A stretch of 50,330 nucleotides of DNA from Betaproteobacteria bacterium (GTDB lineage: Bacteria; Pseudomonadota; Gammaproteobacteria; Burkholderiales; Burkholderiaceae_C). How positions within the stretch are numbered: the first letter of the stretch is position 1; each line of letters starts with the position of its first letter. Below, one piece after another: positions 1 through 8,423 of this stretch. A model generated the notes under the pieces. It had not been told where the DNA came from. It did no database searches and saw nothing but the letters and a program-made list of their open reading frames with translations. The position numbers and the translations under genes are program-made. The stretch lies in contig RFYV01000017.1 of the NCBI GenBank assembly GCA_009921265.1, forward strand, positions 1 through 50,330. Reading direction: 5' to 3'.

Positions 1-5
1 CTCAA

Positions 6-29
6 CTCATTGACGGATGAGCCAATGAG
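6..29. repeat. Short perfect inverted repeat
   Basis: CTCATTG at 6-12 is the exact reverse complement of CAATGAG at 23-29, with a 10-base loop. There is no T run on either side, so an intrinsic terminator is not supported. It may be the tail of a gene that lies before the window. Confidence 0.35.
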
Positions 30-37
30 CTGGGTGG

Positions 38-235
38 CTAGCTACTGATCGTTTCTGCGCTCTTAGTCGGTTCATTAGAACTTTTCGCAGCATCAAATGC
101 CCCATCAATAAGAGAATTGCTTATCTCGCCATTTTGTTTTACACCCTCTTAAACAATGGGCGCTGTCAAACATGCTCCAGCTGCTTCTGGGCACGCTGCC
201 GCTGCCAGTCCTGATGTTGCGCTTCCTGCGGGCAT
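38..235 (-). pseudogene. Possible decayed reading frame
   Basis: Reading the minus strand from an ATG at 235, one frame stays open for 28 codons, meets a TAA at 149-151, then continues for 36 codons to a TAG at 38-40. The second half has ordinary soluble-protein composition (Asn, Ser, Glu, Lys rich); the first half is alanine-rich. I do not recognise the family and see no ribosome binding site. It may be a gene broken by one nonsense mutation, or chance; the short length keeps confidence low. Confidence 0.2.
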
Positions 236-392
236 GTTGATTCCCCTAAATTAAAGTTAATGAATTAAATTCAACTTTCTGTTGACTTTTAAGTTTGAAT
301 TCATTGAATAATTGTGAACTCATAGATTAGTGGTGTTTTGCATCGTCAAGGCTCTGTAAAAAACACAAGATTTACTAGGCCTTTGCACTACT

Positions 393-940
393 CTAAATAA
401 ATATGAAATTTTTTCCAATGCCCCCACCTAATGATTTTTCAATTGCAAAATATTCTCTAAATTCACCGCCATATTTCAAAATAACATTTTGTGAAGCGGT
501 GTTATCCATTTCGGTATGAATCGTGACAAATGCAAGCCCCATATTTTTGATCTCTTTTAAAAATAATTACAGTGCTTTTTGAGCGTAGCCTTTTTTCTTT
601 TCCAAGGCGGAACTGTATAACCGATATGACCGTTGGAATTTACTGGCAAATCGGTTTTGCCGTATTGCCACCGAATGTCAATGGAGCCCGCATAATCGCC
701 ATCCCACATCCATTTGGTGATACTAGGAATGCTTGGTTTTGTGGGGCCGTCTTTGAATTTTTGTGCACTCAACTCGCCCGTTGGATCGTGATGCAAGGAA
801 ATAAAACGTTCTGGGTCTTTTTTCATCGCTTCAATTAGCGTTAGTGGAACAGGATGCTTGTAATAAAGAGGGTTCCAGCCTCGCTCAAGTGTTTGTAGAT
901 AGCTTTGTAAATGGTCAACAGTCGGTTGTATTAATTGCAT
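393..940 (-). pseudogene. GNAT N-acetyltransferase, frameshifted and interrupted
   Basis: The first 115 or so codons from the ATG at 940 read as a GNAT-family N-acetyltransferase, ending in the acetyl-CoA-binding turn (GHIGYTVPPWKRKK). There the frame is lost. Adding one base in the A/G run at about 590-596 restores the expected continuation GYAQKAL. A stop (567-569) follows at once, after which the same frame reads on as a normal GNAT C-terminus (FVTIHTEMDNTASQNVI, then KYGGEF) to a TAG at 393-395. Two separate lesions in an otherwise complete ~180-codon gene argue for true decay, not a sequencing error. The substrate cannot be told. Confidence 0.8.
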
Positions 941-1104
941 AAATTTGAATGCAATAATAATTGCTTAATAGAAAATAAAAATAACTGGAGGTCTCCGCAG
1001 TCAATGCTGCATGTAATATCTCTATAAAAGAGTAAAACAACTTAAAACAAATAAGAGGATGGCTATATGCCTAAAAGAAAATAGCAATTTATTAATGCAT
1101 TATT

Positions 1105-1136
1105 ATTTAAACCTCATGCGGGCGCAAGATTTAAAT
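1105..1136 (-). terminator. Possible hairpin downstream of the dehydratase gene
   Basis: ATTTAAA at 1105-1111 pairs with TTTAAAT at 1130-1136, and TGC/GCA can pair inside the loop. It lies about 25 bases past the end of the minus-strand dehydratase gene. The outer stem is all A/T and no clean T run follows, so this is only a weak terminator candidate. Confidence 0.25.
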
Positions 1137-1161
1137 ACGTATCAATTTAAGTTTTAAAAAA

Positions 1162-2910
1162 TCAATAGATCGGCGGCTCACTAACAGGTGCGCCAAATGA
1201 TGTTTCTAAAAAATCAAAATCACACCCATCGTGCGCTTGCATGATGTGTTGGCTGTACATCAAACCATAACCGCGCTTAAAGCGTTTGGGTGGTGCTGTC
1301 CACTTGGCCCGTCGATCAGACAATTCTTCATCACTGACGTGCAAATGAATGGTGCGTGCGATCACATCAATTGAGATGATGTCACCGTTTTTAACCAATG
1401 CCAAATTGCCACCGATATAAGCTTCCGGTGACACATGCAAAATACACGCGCCGTAACTTGTGCCACTCATGCGAGCGTCGCTGATGCGAATCATGTCGCG
1501 AACACCTTGTTTGAGTAGTTTGGTGGGAATGGGCAAAAACCCCCACTCAGGCATGCCAGGGCCGCCTTGTGGTCCAGCATTGCGAAGCATCATGATGTGA
1601 TCTTCGGTCACATCTAAGTTGGGGTCTTCTGACGCAGCTTTCATGCTGGGGTAATCGTCAAATACCAAAGCTGGGCCCATGTGCTTTAAAAATTTGGGCG
1701 AGCATGCACTGGGTTTGATAACGCACCCGTTAGGTGCTAAGTTGCCACGCAACACGGCCAACGCGCCTTCTGGATAAATCGGTTGATCAACCGTACGGAT
1801 CACGTCGTCGTTAAAAACCTGTGCGTCTTTTAAATTCTCAGCCAATGTGTGACCGTTAACGGTCATGGCGTCCAAATGCAACATGCCAGGCTGATCGGCC
1901 AATCGTCGCATCAAACCTTTCATGCCGCCTGCGTAATAAAAATCTTCCATCAAATATTGTTTGCCGCTCGGTCTGATGTTGGCAATTACTGGAACTTTTT
2001 TGCTGTAGTGATCAAAGTCATCCAAGGTGAGTGCGCAATCAGCGCCTGCGCGACGCGACATCGCAATCAAATGGATGATGGCGTTGGTGGAGCAGCCCTC
2101 TGCCATCGCAACAGTCACTGCATTTTCAAAACTGTGACGTGTGAGAATTTTTTTCGGTGTGAGGTCTTCCCACACCATGTCCACAATGCGTTTGCCGCAC
2201 ATCGCCGACATACGCGGGTGGTTGGCGTCGGGCGCAGGAATGCTGGACGCGCCAGGCAATGTCATGCCCAAGGCTTCTGCAATGCCCATCATGGTGGCGG
2301 CTGTGCCCATCACCATGCAAGTGCCGTCAGATCGTGCAATGCCTGTTTCTATTTCTGCCCATTGAGTTGCGTTGATGGTGCCTGCGCGTCGCTCATCCCA
2401 ATATTTGAGAACATCCGAGCCCGAGCCAAGTGTTTGACCTTTCCAATTACCGCGCAACATAGGACCCGCGGGTAAATAGATGCATGGCAGTCCCATGGAA
2501 ATCGCACCCATGAGTAATGCAGGCGTTGTTTTGTCACAGCCACCCATGAGCACAGCGCCATCCACAGGATGCGAGCGCAACAACTCTTCGGTTTCCATCG
2601 CCAACATATTGCGATACATCATGGTCGATGGTTTGACAAAAATTTCTGCCAAAGAAATAGCGGGCAGTTCTAGAGGGAAACCACCCGCTTGCAAGATGCC
2701 GCGTTTGACGTCTTCAACGCGATTTTTAAAGTGTGCATGACAACTGTTGATATCGCTCCATGTATTGATGATGGCGATAACGGGTTTGCTAACCCAATCG
2801 GAGGGCTCGTAGCCCATTTGCATGATGCGCGAGCGATGTCCAAAGGAGCGAAAGTCGTCAGGCGCGAACCAGCGCGCACTGCGTAATTGGGAGTAGGTTT
2901 TTTTTGTCAT
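1162..2910 (-). CDS. IlvD/Edd-family sugar-acid dehydratase (L-arabinonate dehydratase type)
   Basis: A 582-residue protein of the IlvD/Edd superfamily. These enzymes use an Fe-S cluster and Mg2+ to dehydrate 2,3-dihydroxy acids to 2-keto acids. Three cluster cysteines are visible: Cys57 (NSCH), Cys125 (GGCDKTTP) and Cys198 (GTCMVMG). The catalytic serine motif SDARMSGTSYG is at 477-487. Length and spacing fit the sugar-acid branch (arabinonate, xylonate or galactonate dehydratases) better than dihydroxy-acid dehydratase of branched-chain synthesis, but the substrate cannot be fixed from sequence. No sugar-acid pathway genes are nearby. It starts 30 bp after metK on the same strand, so read-through from metK is possible. 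Gene is intact. Confidence 0.88.
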   Translation of the reverse strand: MTKKTYSQLRSARWFAPDDFRSFGHRSRIMQMGYEPSDWVSKPVIAIINTWSDINSCHAHFKNRVEDVKRGILQAGGFPLELPAISLAEIFVKPSTMMYRNMLAMETEELLRSHPVDGAVLMGGCDKTTPALLMGAISMGLPCIYLPAGPMLRGNWKGQTLGSGSDVLKYWDERRAGTINATQWAEIETGIARSDGTCMVMGTAATMMGIAEALGMTLPGASSIPAPDANHPRMSAMCGKRIVDMVWEDLTPKKILTRHSFENAVTVAMAEGCSTNAIIHLIAMSRRAGADCALTLDDFDHYSKKVPVIANIRPSGKQYLMEDFYYAGGMKGLMRRLADQPGMLHLDAMTVNGHTLAENLKDAQVFNDDVIRTVDQPIYPEGALAVLRGNLAPNGCVIKPSACSPKFLKHMGPALVFDDYPSMKAASEDPNLDVTEDHIMMLRNAGPQGGPGMPEWGFLPIPTKLLKQGVRDMIRISDARMSGTSYGACILHVSPEAYIGGNLALVKNGDIISIDVIARTIHLHVSDEELSDRRAKWTAPPKRFKRGYGLMYSQHIMQAHDGCDFDFLETSFGAPVSEPPIY

Positions 2911-2940
2911 GGGAATGTTTTATCAGTACCCCCCATCCTA

Positions 2941-4125
2941 TCAACCTTTGATGCCTGCTGCAGCGCGCAAAGCGGGCGCTTTGTCGGTGCGCTCCCATGT
3001 GAACTCGGGCTCTTCGCGACCGAAATGACCGTAGGCCGCTGTTTTTTCGTAAATGGGGCGCAACAAGTCCAACATTTGAATGATGCCTTTGGGGCGCAAA
3101 TCAAAATGCTCTGACACGAGTGCAGCGATTTTTTCGTCGCTGATCACGCCAGTACCTTGTGTGTTGACGGTTACGTTCATGGGACGCGCCACACCAATGG
3201 CGTAGGCCACTTGAATTTGGCATTGCTTGGCTAAACCAGAAGCCACCACGTTTTTGGCTACATAGCGAGCTGCATAAGCTGCAGAGCGATCCACTTTGGT
3301 GGGATCTTTGCCGCTGAATGCGCCGCCGCCGTGAGGGCATGCGCCACCATAGGTGTCAACAATGATTTTTCGGCCTGTGAGGCCGCAATCGCCTTGCGGC
3401 CCGCCCACCACAAATCGACCTGTCGGGTTGACTAAATACTTGGTGTCTTTGAGCCATTCTTTGGGCAAAACAGGTTTGATGATTTCTTCAATGATGGATT
3501 CGTTAAAGCTGGCCTTCATTTTTGCGCCATCGCTTTGCTCAGGGCTGTGTTGTGTAGAAAGCACAACGGTGTCAATGCTGTGGGGTTTGCCATCGACATA
3601 ACGCATGGTGACTTGGCTTTTTGCATCGGGACGCAAGAAAGGCAAACGACCGTCGCGACGCAATTGTGCTTGTCGCTCAACCAAACGGTGAGCGTAATAA
3701 ATAGGAGCAGGCATGAGAACAGGTGTTTCACTGCATGCATAGCCAAACATCAAACCTTGATCGCCTGCACCCGTGTTGAGGTGATCGTCGCTGGCTTGAT
3801 TCACACCTTGTGCAATGTCGTTGGATTGTTTGTCGTAACAAACCATCACAGCGCAACCTTTGTAGTCAATGCCGTATTCGGTGTTATCGTAACCAATGCG
3901 TTGAATCGTGTCGCGTGCGACTTGAATGTAGTCAACGTGCGCGTTGGTGGTGATCTCGCCTGCCAACACAACCAAGCCGGTGTTGCACAATGTTTCTGCA
4001 GCTACTCGACTGCGAGGATCTTGTTTAAAGATTGCGTCCAAAATTGCGTCAGAGACTTGGTCTGCAACTTTGTCGGGGTGGCCTTCAGAAACGGATTCGG
4101 AAGTAAAGAGATAGTCGTTCGCCAT
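2941..4125 (-). CDS. metK: S-adenosylmethionine synthetase
   Basis: MetK makes S-adenosylmethionine from methionine and ATP. The 394-residue product has the usual length and family motifs: N-terminal [13 protein letters not shown], the [12 protein letters not shown] loop, and [19 protein letters not shown] in the C-terminal third. The frame stays open for 58 more codons upstream, but this start is chosen because the protein begins normally at MANDYLF and GGAG lies 9 bases upstream; the extension matches nothing in the family. It diverges from the lipid A acyltransferase pair. The roughly 170-base leader carries repeated GGCAAC motifs (separate entry). Confidence 0.96.
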   Translation of the reverse strand: MANDYLFTSESVSEGHPDKVADQVSDAILDAIFKQDPRSRVAAETLCNTGLVVLAGEITTNAHVDYIQVARDTIQRIGYDNTEYGIDYKGCAVMVCYDKQSNDIAQGVNQASDDHLNTGAGDQGLMFGYACSETPVLMPAPIYYAHRLVERQAQLRRDGRLPFLRPDAKSQVTMRYVDGKPHSIDTVVLSTQHSPEQSDGAKMKASFNESIIEEIIKPVLPKEWLKDTKYLVNPTGRFVVGGPQGDCGLTGRKIIVDTYGGACPHGGGAFSGKDPTKVDRSAAYAARYVAKNVVASGLAKQCQIQVAYAIGVARPMNVTVNTQGTGVISDEKIAALVSEHFDLRPKGIIQMLDLLRPIYEKTAAYGHFGREEPEFTWERTDKAPALRAAAGIKG

Positions 4126-4299
4126 TTGTTTAAACTCCATGGATGTGATGATTGATCGCGTTGCCAACCCATCGTGGACTCTGGCGAACGCTTTAGCAGA
4201 AAGGGATGGAGTTGCCACGCATCCTGCCACCCGTTGCCAGATGGATCGTCGCCCTGCAAGTTGCTTCATTAACTCAGCGACAATAGCGATTCTAACCAA
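4126..4299 (-). promoter_or_regulatory. metK 5' leader with three GGCAAC motifs
   Basis: On the minus (metK) strand GGCAAC occurs three times, at plus-strand 4160-4165, 4211-4216 and 4233-4238. The middle copy sits in the loop of a hairpin whose 5-bp stem is GGATG (4204-4208) with CATCC (4220-4224). The upstream copy can sit in the loop of a competing CCATC/GGTGG hairpin. This looks like a structured leader in front of a SAM-synthesis gene, where control by SAM or related compounds is common. I could not match it to the SAH riboswitch or to the SAM riboswitch classes I know. The region is also open in frame with metK, which weakens the RNA reading. Confidence 0.3.
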
Positions 4300-4347
4300 A
4301 TAATCTAGTGACGGGTGTTGGGCCCCTTACTCTTTTTTTAAACGCAC

Positions 4348-5208
4348 ATGCTTCGTTTTTTTCTACTGCTCTCTTGGATACCTTTGCCGCTAATGCAACG
4401 CGTGGGTGCTGTGTTGGGCTGGCTTGTTTGGTGGACGTCGCCCAAGTATCGTCAACAATTTAAAAACAATGCGCTAGTCGCTGGTTTAAATGAAATGCAA
4501 ACAAGACCTGCGATTGCTGCTGCAGGCATTATGGTGGCCGAGCTTCCTTGGCTATGGACGCGCGCGGTTGGGCGTTCTGTTTTGTCCCGCGTTCAATGGG
4601 TGGGTGTTGATCGTTTTGAACAAGCCAAGCAAAAAGGAAAAGGCGTTATTTTGTTGTCGCCGCATATCGGTTGCTGGGAAATGGGCGCACAAGCATTGGC
4701 AGAAAAATTTGGATTCATGCATGGACCTTTGGTTGCGATGTACAGGCCCGCACGAAAACCTTGGTTGGATGATTTGGTGAGGCAATCGCGCGCACGCGAT
4801 CATCTTCAAACGGTGCCCACATCCTTGTCGGGCATTCGAACATTGGTGCGCACGCTCAAATCGGGCGGCTATACGGCAATCTTGCCCGATCAAGTGCCAC
4901 CCGAGGGGCAAGGCGTATGGGCACCGTTTTTTGGTCGTGATGTTTACACGATGACTTTATTAAGTAAATTGGCACAACAAACAGGCGCTACTGTTTTATT
5001 AAGTTGGTGCGAGCGCTTACCAAACGCGCAGTACTGCTTTAATTTTGAAGATGTCGACTTATCATGTTTGTCAGAGGGTGGTTTGTCGATGCAAGACAGT
5101 GCAACAGGGATGAACAAAGCGATTGAAGATTTGATACGTCGCAAGCCCCATCAATATTTGTGGGGTTATGCAAGAGACAAACAGCCGCGAGGGGGCGGCG
5201 CACGATGA
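4348..5208 (+). CDS. Lipid A biosynthesis acyltransferase (LpxL/HtrB family), first copy
   Basis: A 286-residue inner-membrane acyltransferase that adds a secondary fatty acyl chain to the lipid A precursor. An N-terminal hydrophobic anchor covers residues 2-30. The catalytic H-x4-E motif is His106-IGCW-Glu111, and a conserved ILPDQVPPEGQG block follows near 180. Its stop codon overlaps the start of the second acyltransferase (ATGA at 5205), so the two are translationally coupled. Together they probably supply the two late acylation steps. Which one acts first cannot be told. Confidence 0.9.
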   Translation: MLRFFLLLSWIPLPLMQRVGAVLGWLVWWTSPKYRQQFKNNALVAGLNEMQTRPAIAAAGIMVAELPWLWTRAVGRSVLSRVQWVGVDRFEQAKQKGKGVILLSPHIGCWEMGAQALAEKFGFMHGPLVAMYRPARKPWLDDLVRQSRARDHLQTVPTSLSGIRTLVRTLKSGGYTAILPDQVPPEGQGVWAPFFGRDVYTMTLLSKLAQQTGATVLLSWCERLPNAQYCFNFEDVDLSCLSEGGLSMQDSATGMNKAIEDLIRRKPHQYLWGYARDKQPRGGGAR

Positions 5209-6083
5209 GTCGCTTAGGTATTGCGATGATGTGGTTGTTGCATTTTTTACCGCTTCGCGGTTTAAGATGGTTAGGCATTGGCTTGGGATTGTTGTTGTAC
5301 GCCTTCGTGTGGGGACGCAGACGCGTCGTCATCACTAATTTTAAAATTTGTTTTCCGCAATGGAGTCGACAACAAAACCGTCAATGCGCGCGTCAACACT
5401 TTATTTATTTTGCACAAGCATGGTTGGATCGCAGTTGGTTGTGGTTTGGAACCCCAGAGTTAATTAGTCAGCGCGTTGAACTCAAGGGCGCACAAGAGTT
5501 GATACAAAACATTCAACCCACCGTGGTTTTTGCACCGCATTTTGTAGGACTTGATGTGGGTTGGACGGCGCTTTGTATGCATCTGAAACAACCCATGCGC
5601 ACCATCTACACACCGCAAGCCAATGCAGTGGTTGACGCTTGGATTACAAAAGGCAGACAACGTTTTGGCGACGTGCATTTGTTTTTGCGCAAAGAGGGTG
5701 CGCAGGCTATCGTCTCGCAATTGCGCAAAAATGGATTGTTGTATTTATTGCCCGACATGAATTACGCTCAAGACGAATCTATCTTTGTGCCTTTTTATGG
5801 TGTGATGGCGGCAACCGTTCCATCTCTATCAAGATTTGCAAAGCTCGGTAAAGCCCAGGTGGTGCCTGTGGTCAGTCGCATGACCAATCGCGGTTATGTG
5901 GTTCAAGTGTTGCCCGCATGGATCAATTATCCTACCGACGATGTGCTAGCCGATACGCAACTCATGAACGAAAGATTGCAAACCTGGATTGATGACATGC
6001 CCGCGCAATATTTTTGGGTGCATCAACGATTCAAATCAAGACCCGAAGGCGATCCATCACTTTATGGCGGCAAGCGTCTTTAA
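5205..6083 (+). CDS. Lipid A biosynthesis acyltransferase (LpxL/LpxM family), second copy
   Basis: A 292-residue paralogue of the preceding gene. It has an N-terminal membrane anchor (about residues 5-36) and the acyltransferase motif H-x4-D at His112-FVGL-Asp117, so the acidic residue differs from the first copy (Glu). A LLPDMNYAQDESIFVPF block follows. The frame is open 15 codons further upstream, but the start at 5205 overlaps the previous stop as ATGA and gives a normal N-terminus. The last 27 bases overlap the convergent hydrolase gene. I do not see dapF, which I recall following this pair in many Burkholderiales. Confidence 0.88.
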   Translation: MSRLGIAMMWLLHFLPLRGLRWLGIGLGLLLYAFVWGRRRVVITNFKICFPQWSRQQNRQCARQHFIYFAQAWLDRSWLWFGTPELISQRVELKGAQELIQNIQPTVVFAPHFVGLDVGWTALCMHLKQPMRTIYTPQANAVVDAWITKGRQRFGDVHLFLRKEGAQAIVSQLRKNGLLYLLPDMNYAQDESIFVPFYGVMAATVPSLSRFAKLGKAQVVPVVSRMTNRGYVVQVLPAWINYPTDDVLADTQLMNERLQTWIDDMPAQYFWVHQRFKSRPEGDPSLYGGKRL

Positions 6084-6980
6084 AAAATTTTCTAGGTATT
6101 GAATCAAGCGCTCGGGTTGTTCGTGGATGATCCAATGGGTACCCTCATCAATCGTGTGCAAGGTGAGGTTTGAAACATATTGATCGAGGCCATCAATAAG
6201 TGCAGGTGGCAGGGCCATATCTTTCATACCCCAAATCACTTGGGTAGGGCATTTGATTTGTAGCATCTCAAGCGGCAAGTCAATCGCTGCTGCAGCTCGA
6301 TCGTTGGGCGTTGGCGGGCGCACGGGCGAGGCGCGGTAATAGTTGAGGCCGCCCGTTAATCCTTGATTCCAAACGTCTCTGAGTTTATTTTTAACCTCGT
6401 CTGTGAGCCACGCGTGTGCACCATCAGCTGCGCCCATATTGGTGAAAAACTCCCACAGCCTGCGGTAATCGTTTTGGGCCAACAATTGTTCTGCCTCAGG
6501 ACGAATTAAAAAATTCATATAAGCGCTCGAACTTTGTTGATGCGCATTGTTTTTTAATTCACGCAAAAAAGTGCCTGGATGCGGCGAATTAATAATGGTG
6601 AGCCCGCGCATGCGCGAGGGGTGTTGATTGCCAAAATTCCAAGCTATCGCACCTCCCCAATCGTGCGCGACCAATTGCGCCATCGGCTGATGCGGCGAGA
6701 GTAAATCATGAAGTGCCAAAATATCTTGGACTAAATATTTAGGTCGATACTTGGATACTTCGGTGGGGGATGATGAGCCTGCAAAGCCACGTAGATTGGG
6801 CGCGACACAAAAATAATTGCCATTTTGGGGCCGCGAAAAATGTAACAAAAATTTATCCCAAATAAAAGCGGCTTCAGGAAATCCATGCAAAAAAAACATC
6901 AATGGGCACGATGGGTCTCCTGCTGTTTGACAGAGTAATTCGATTTCAGGTGAGACGCGGTAGCGTTGCGATTGAATCAT
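6057..6980 (-). CDS. Alpha/beta hydrolase, epoxide-hydrolase type
   Basis: A 307-residue alpha/beta-hydrolase-fold protein. The oxyanion motif HGFP is at 32-35. The nucleophile is an aspartate, Asp107 in VAHDWGG, rather than serine. The acid is probably Asp254 (GMKDMAL) and the base His282 (GTHWIIHEQP). NYYRA at 213-217 matches the cap-domain tyrosine of soluble epoxide hydrolases. An Asp nucleophile also occurs in haloacid and haloalkane dehalogenases, so epoxide hydrolase is likely but not proven. No signal peptide. It ends inside the 3' end of the convergent acyltransferase gene and starts 4 bp into the end of engB, suggesting coupling to engB. Confidence 0.82.
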   Translation of the reverse strand: MIQSQRYRVSPEIELLCQTAGDPSCPLMFFLHGFPEAAFIWDKFLLHFSRPQNGNYFCVAPNLRGFAGSSSPTEVSKYRPKYLVQDILALHDLLSPHQPMAQLVAHDWGGAIAWNFGNQHPSRMRGLTIINSPHPGTFLRELKNNAHQQSSSAYMNFLIRPEAEQLLAQNDYRRLWEFFTNMGAADGAHAWLTDEVKNKLRDVWNQGLTGGLNYYRASPVRPPTPNDRAAAAIDLPLEMLQIKCPTQVIWGMKDMALPPALIDGLDQYVSNLTLHTIDEGTHWIIHEQPERLIQYLENFLKTLAAIK

Positions 6981-7684
6981 AAAATTGTTAAAGTTGACCC
7001 CTCAATGGCGGTTGCGCTGTCAGTTGAAGGATGCATCCAGTCCCATAAAGTGATGCTGACTTCTTCGATGCCCTGTCTTTTTAACGCCGAAAACAAACGC
7101 ACTTCACCGCCTGCGGATTGAAGTTTTGTAATGGATAAAGCTTTTTGTCCTTCTGCCCGTGTGAGCTTGTCTGATTTTGTGAGTAGCAATAAAAATTTCA
7201 AACCTTCTTCAACGCGCGGGCGAATTACTTCTAATAATATTTCGTCTGTTTCTGTAAGACCTTGTCGCGGGTCGCACAACAAAACAACAGCCCGCAAATT
7301 GGGTCGGGTGATTAAGTAATTGGCCATGACTTGCTGCCACCTGATTTTGTCTTGCCTGGGAACGGCCGCATAACCGTAACCTGGCAAATCGGCCAATACG
7401 GCGTCGGTTTGCCCTTGTTTTCCAAGGGCAAATAAATTGATGTGCTGTGTGCGACCTGGTGTTTTGGAGGCATAGGCCAAGCGTTTTTGCTGTGTCAATA
7501 TGTTGATACAGGTAGATTTACCCGCATTGGAGCGGCCGACAAAGGCGATTTCTGGCAATTCATAGGAAGGAAGATGGTGCAATTGGGGCGCAGTGGTTAA
7601 AAAGCGGGCCGTATGGAGCCAACCAGTGGCTCGTTTGACTTCGTCTGGATCTAGGGTGGAGGTGGGTTGATAAGGGGTATTCAT
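6977..7684 (-). CDS. engB: Ribosome biogenesis GTP-binding protein EngB/YsxC
   Basis: EngB is an essential small GTPase needed for assembly of the large ribosomal subunit. The 235-residue product shows the G1 P-loop GRSNAGKST (50-58), the threonine switch TPGRTQ, G3 DLPGYGYA (99-106) and G4 TKSD (169-172). The frame is open 14 codons further upstream, but that arginine-rich extension is not typical, so the ATG at 7684 is chosen. It diverges from the cytochrome c4 gene, an arrangement often seen in Burkholderiales. Confidence 0.93.
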   Translation of the reverse strand: MNTPYQPTSTLDPDEVKRATGWLHTARFLTTAPQLHHLPSYELPEIAFVGRSNAGKSTCINILTQQKRLAYASKTPGRTQHINLFALGKQGQTDAVLADLPGYGYAAVPRQDKIRWQQVMANYLITRPNLRAVVLLCDPRQGLTETDEILLEVIRPRVEEGLKFLLLLTKSDKLTRAEGQKALSITKLQSAGGEVRLFSALKRQGIEEVSITLWDWMHPSTDSATAIEGSTLTIL

Positions 7685-7765
7685 GGTGTTGTAGGACCGG
7701 CGTCTGGAAAAGCGCCTAGGTGTCATTGTAGAATCGTTAGGTTTAGGAAATTAACAAGCCTTTTT

Positions 7766-8392
7766 ATGAAGCACATTGCCAATCTCATTTGTTCTTTCAC
7801 TCTGTTGTTGGGCGCCGCGTCGGTTAGCGCAACTGAAGCGACTGCGCCTGCAAAGCCAGACATCGCCAAGGGCGAGGCCACTTACACAGCGGTTTGTGCA
7901 TCGTGCCATGGTTCGGACGGCAATTCAGGTACGCCCGCCAACCCCAAACTCAGCCAACAGCATCCTTCGTACATCGTTAAGCAATTGCAAGAGTTCAAAT
8001 TGGGCAAACGCGCCAATGCCATTATGAGCGGCATGGTGGCGGCTTTAAGCGATGCCGACATGAAAAATATCGCTGCATATTTAAGCTCCAAAAACGCCAA
8101 GCCTGGATTTGCCAAAGAAAAAGATTTGGTTGCATTGGGCGAGCGTATTTATCGTGGTGGCGTGTCCGATCGACAAATCGCTGCTTGCGCAGGATGCCAC
8201 AGCCCCAATGGTGCGGGTATTCCATCACAATATCCACGTTTGTCAGGTCAACATGCAGACTACACCATCACGCAACTCACCTCTTTTCGTGATGGCGTGC
8301 GCAAAAACAGTTTGCAAATGAATCAAGTGGCCTCTAAACTCAATGACCGTGAAATCAAAGCGGTAGCAGACTACATCGCTGGCTTGCGTTAA
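7766..8392 (+). CDS. Dihaem cytochrome c4
   Basis: A 208-residue periplasmic dihaem cytochrome c. An N-terminal signal peptide ends near Ala22. The two haem-binding motifs are CASCH (44-48) and CAGCH (141-145), each at the start of one of two similar domains, as in cytochrome c4, which carries electrons from the bc1 complex to terminal oxidases. The start at 7766 is chosen over an upstream in-frame codon because it places the signal peptide correctly. The bc1 genes lie at the far end of this window. The next gene is msrP; I recall cytochrome c maturation genes at this place in many relatives and see none here. Confidence 0.92.
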   Translation: MKHIANLICSFTLLLGAASVSATEATAPAKPDIAKGEATYTAVCASCHGSDGNSGTPANPKLSQQHPSYIVKQLQEFKLGKRANAIMSGMVAALSDADMKNIAAYLSSKNAKPGFAKEKDLVALGERIYRGGVSDRQIAACAGCHSPNGAGIPSQYPRLSGQHADYTITQLTSFRDGVRKNSLQMNQVASKLNDREIKAVADYIAGLR

Positions 8393-8423
8393 GCACAAAC
8401 TTTCTTCACTGAAAGGGATTGTT

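Larger units (their letters stand above)
1..392. other. Non-coding or decayed DNA at the window edge
   Basis: No intact gene is visible here. Bases 150-245 are noticeably richer in G and C, and in alanine codons, than the AT-rich DNA on both sides. A 33-codon reading frame (156-254, plus) and a broken minus-strand frame (38-235) both cover this patch, and neither matches a family I recognise. Bases 246-392 are AT-rich and show nothing. The stretch reads as the remains of accessory DNA next to the acetyltransferase pseudogene. Confidence 0.5.

Noticed and set aside
156..254. 33-codon plus-strand frame near the window start
   Set aside because: Alanine-rich, no clear ribosome binding site, and it lies across another weak frame on the opposite strand; not enough to call a gene.
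1064..1162. About 32-codon plus-strand frame starting after AAGAGG
   Set aside because: The AGGA-like site touches the start codon with no spacer, and the AT-rich composition makes chance likely.
1849..2475. Plus-strand 208-codon frame opposite the dehydratase
   Set aside because: It is antisense to an intact, well-conserved gene, is rich in His and Cys as shadow frames are, and has no family resemblance.
4126..4299. N-terminal extension of MetK by 58 codons
   Set aside because: The frame is open, but the extension does not resemble MetK; the downstream ATG has a good GGAG site and the normal N-terminus.
4126..4299. SAH riboswitch before metK
   Set aside because: The hallmark GAGGAGCGCUGC and matching GGCGCUC segments are absent.
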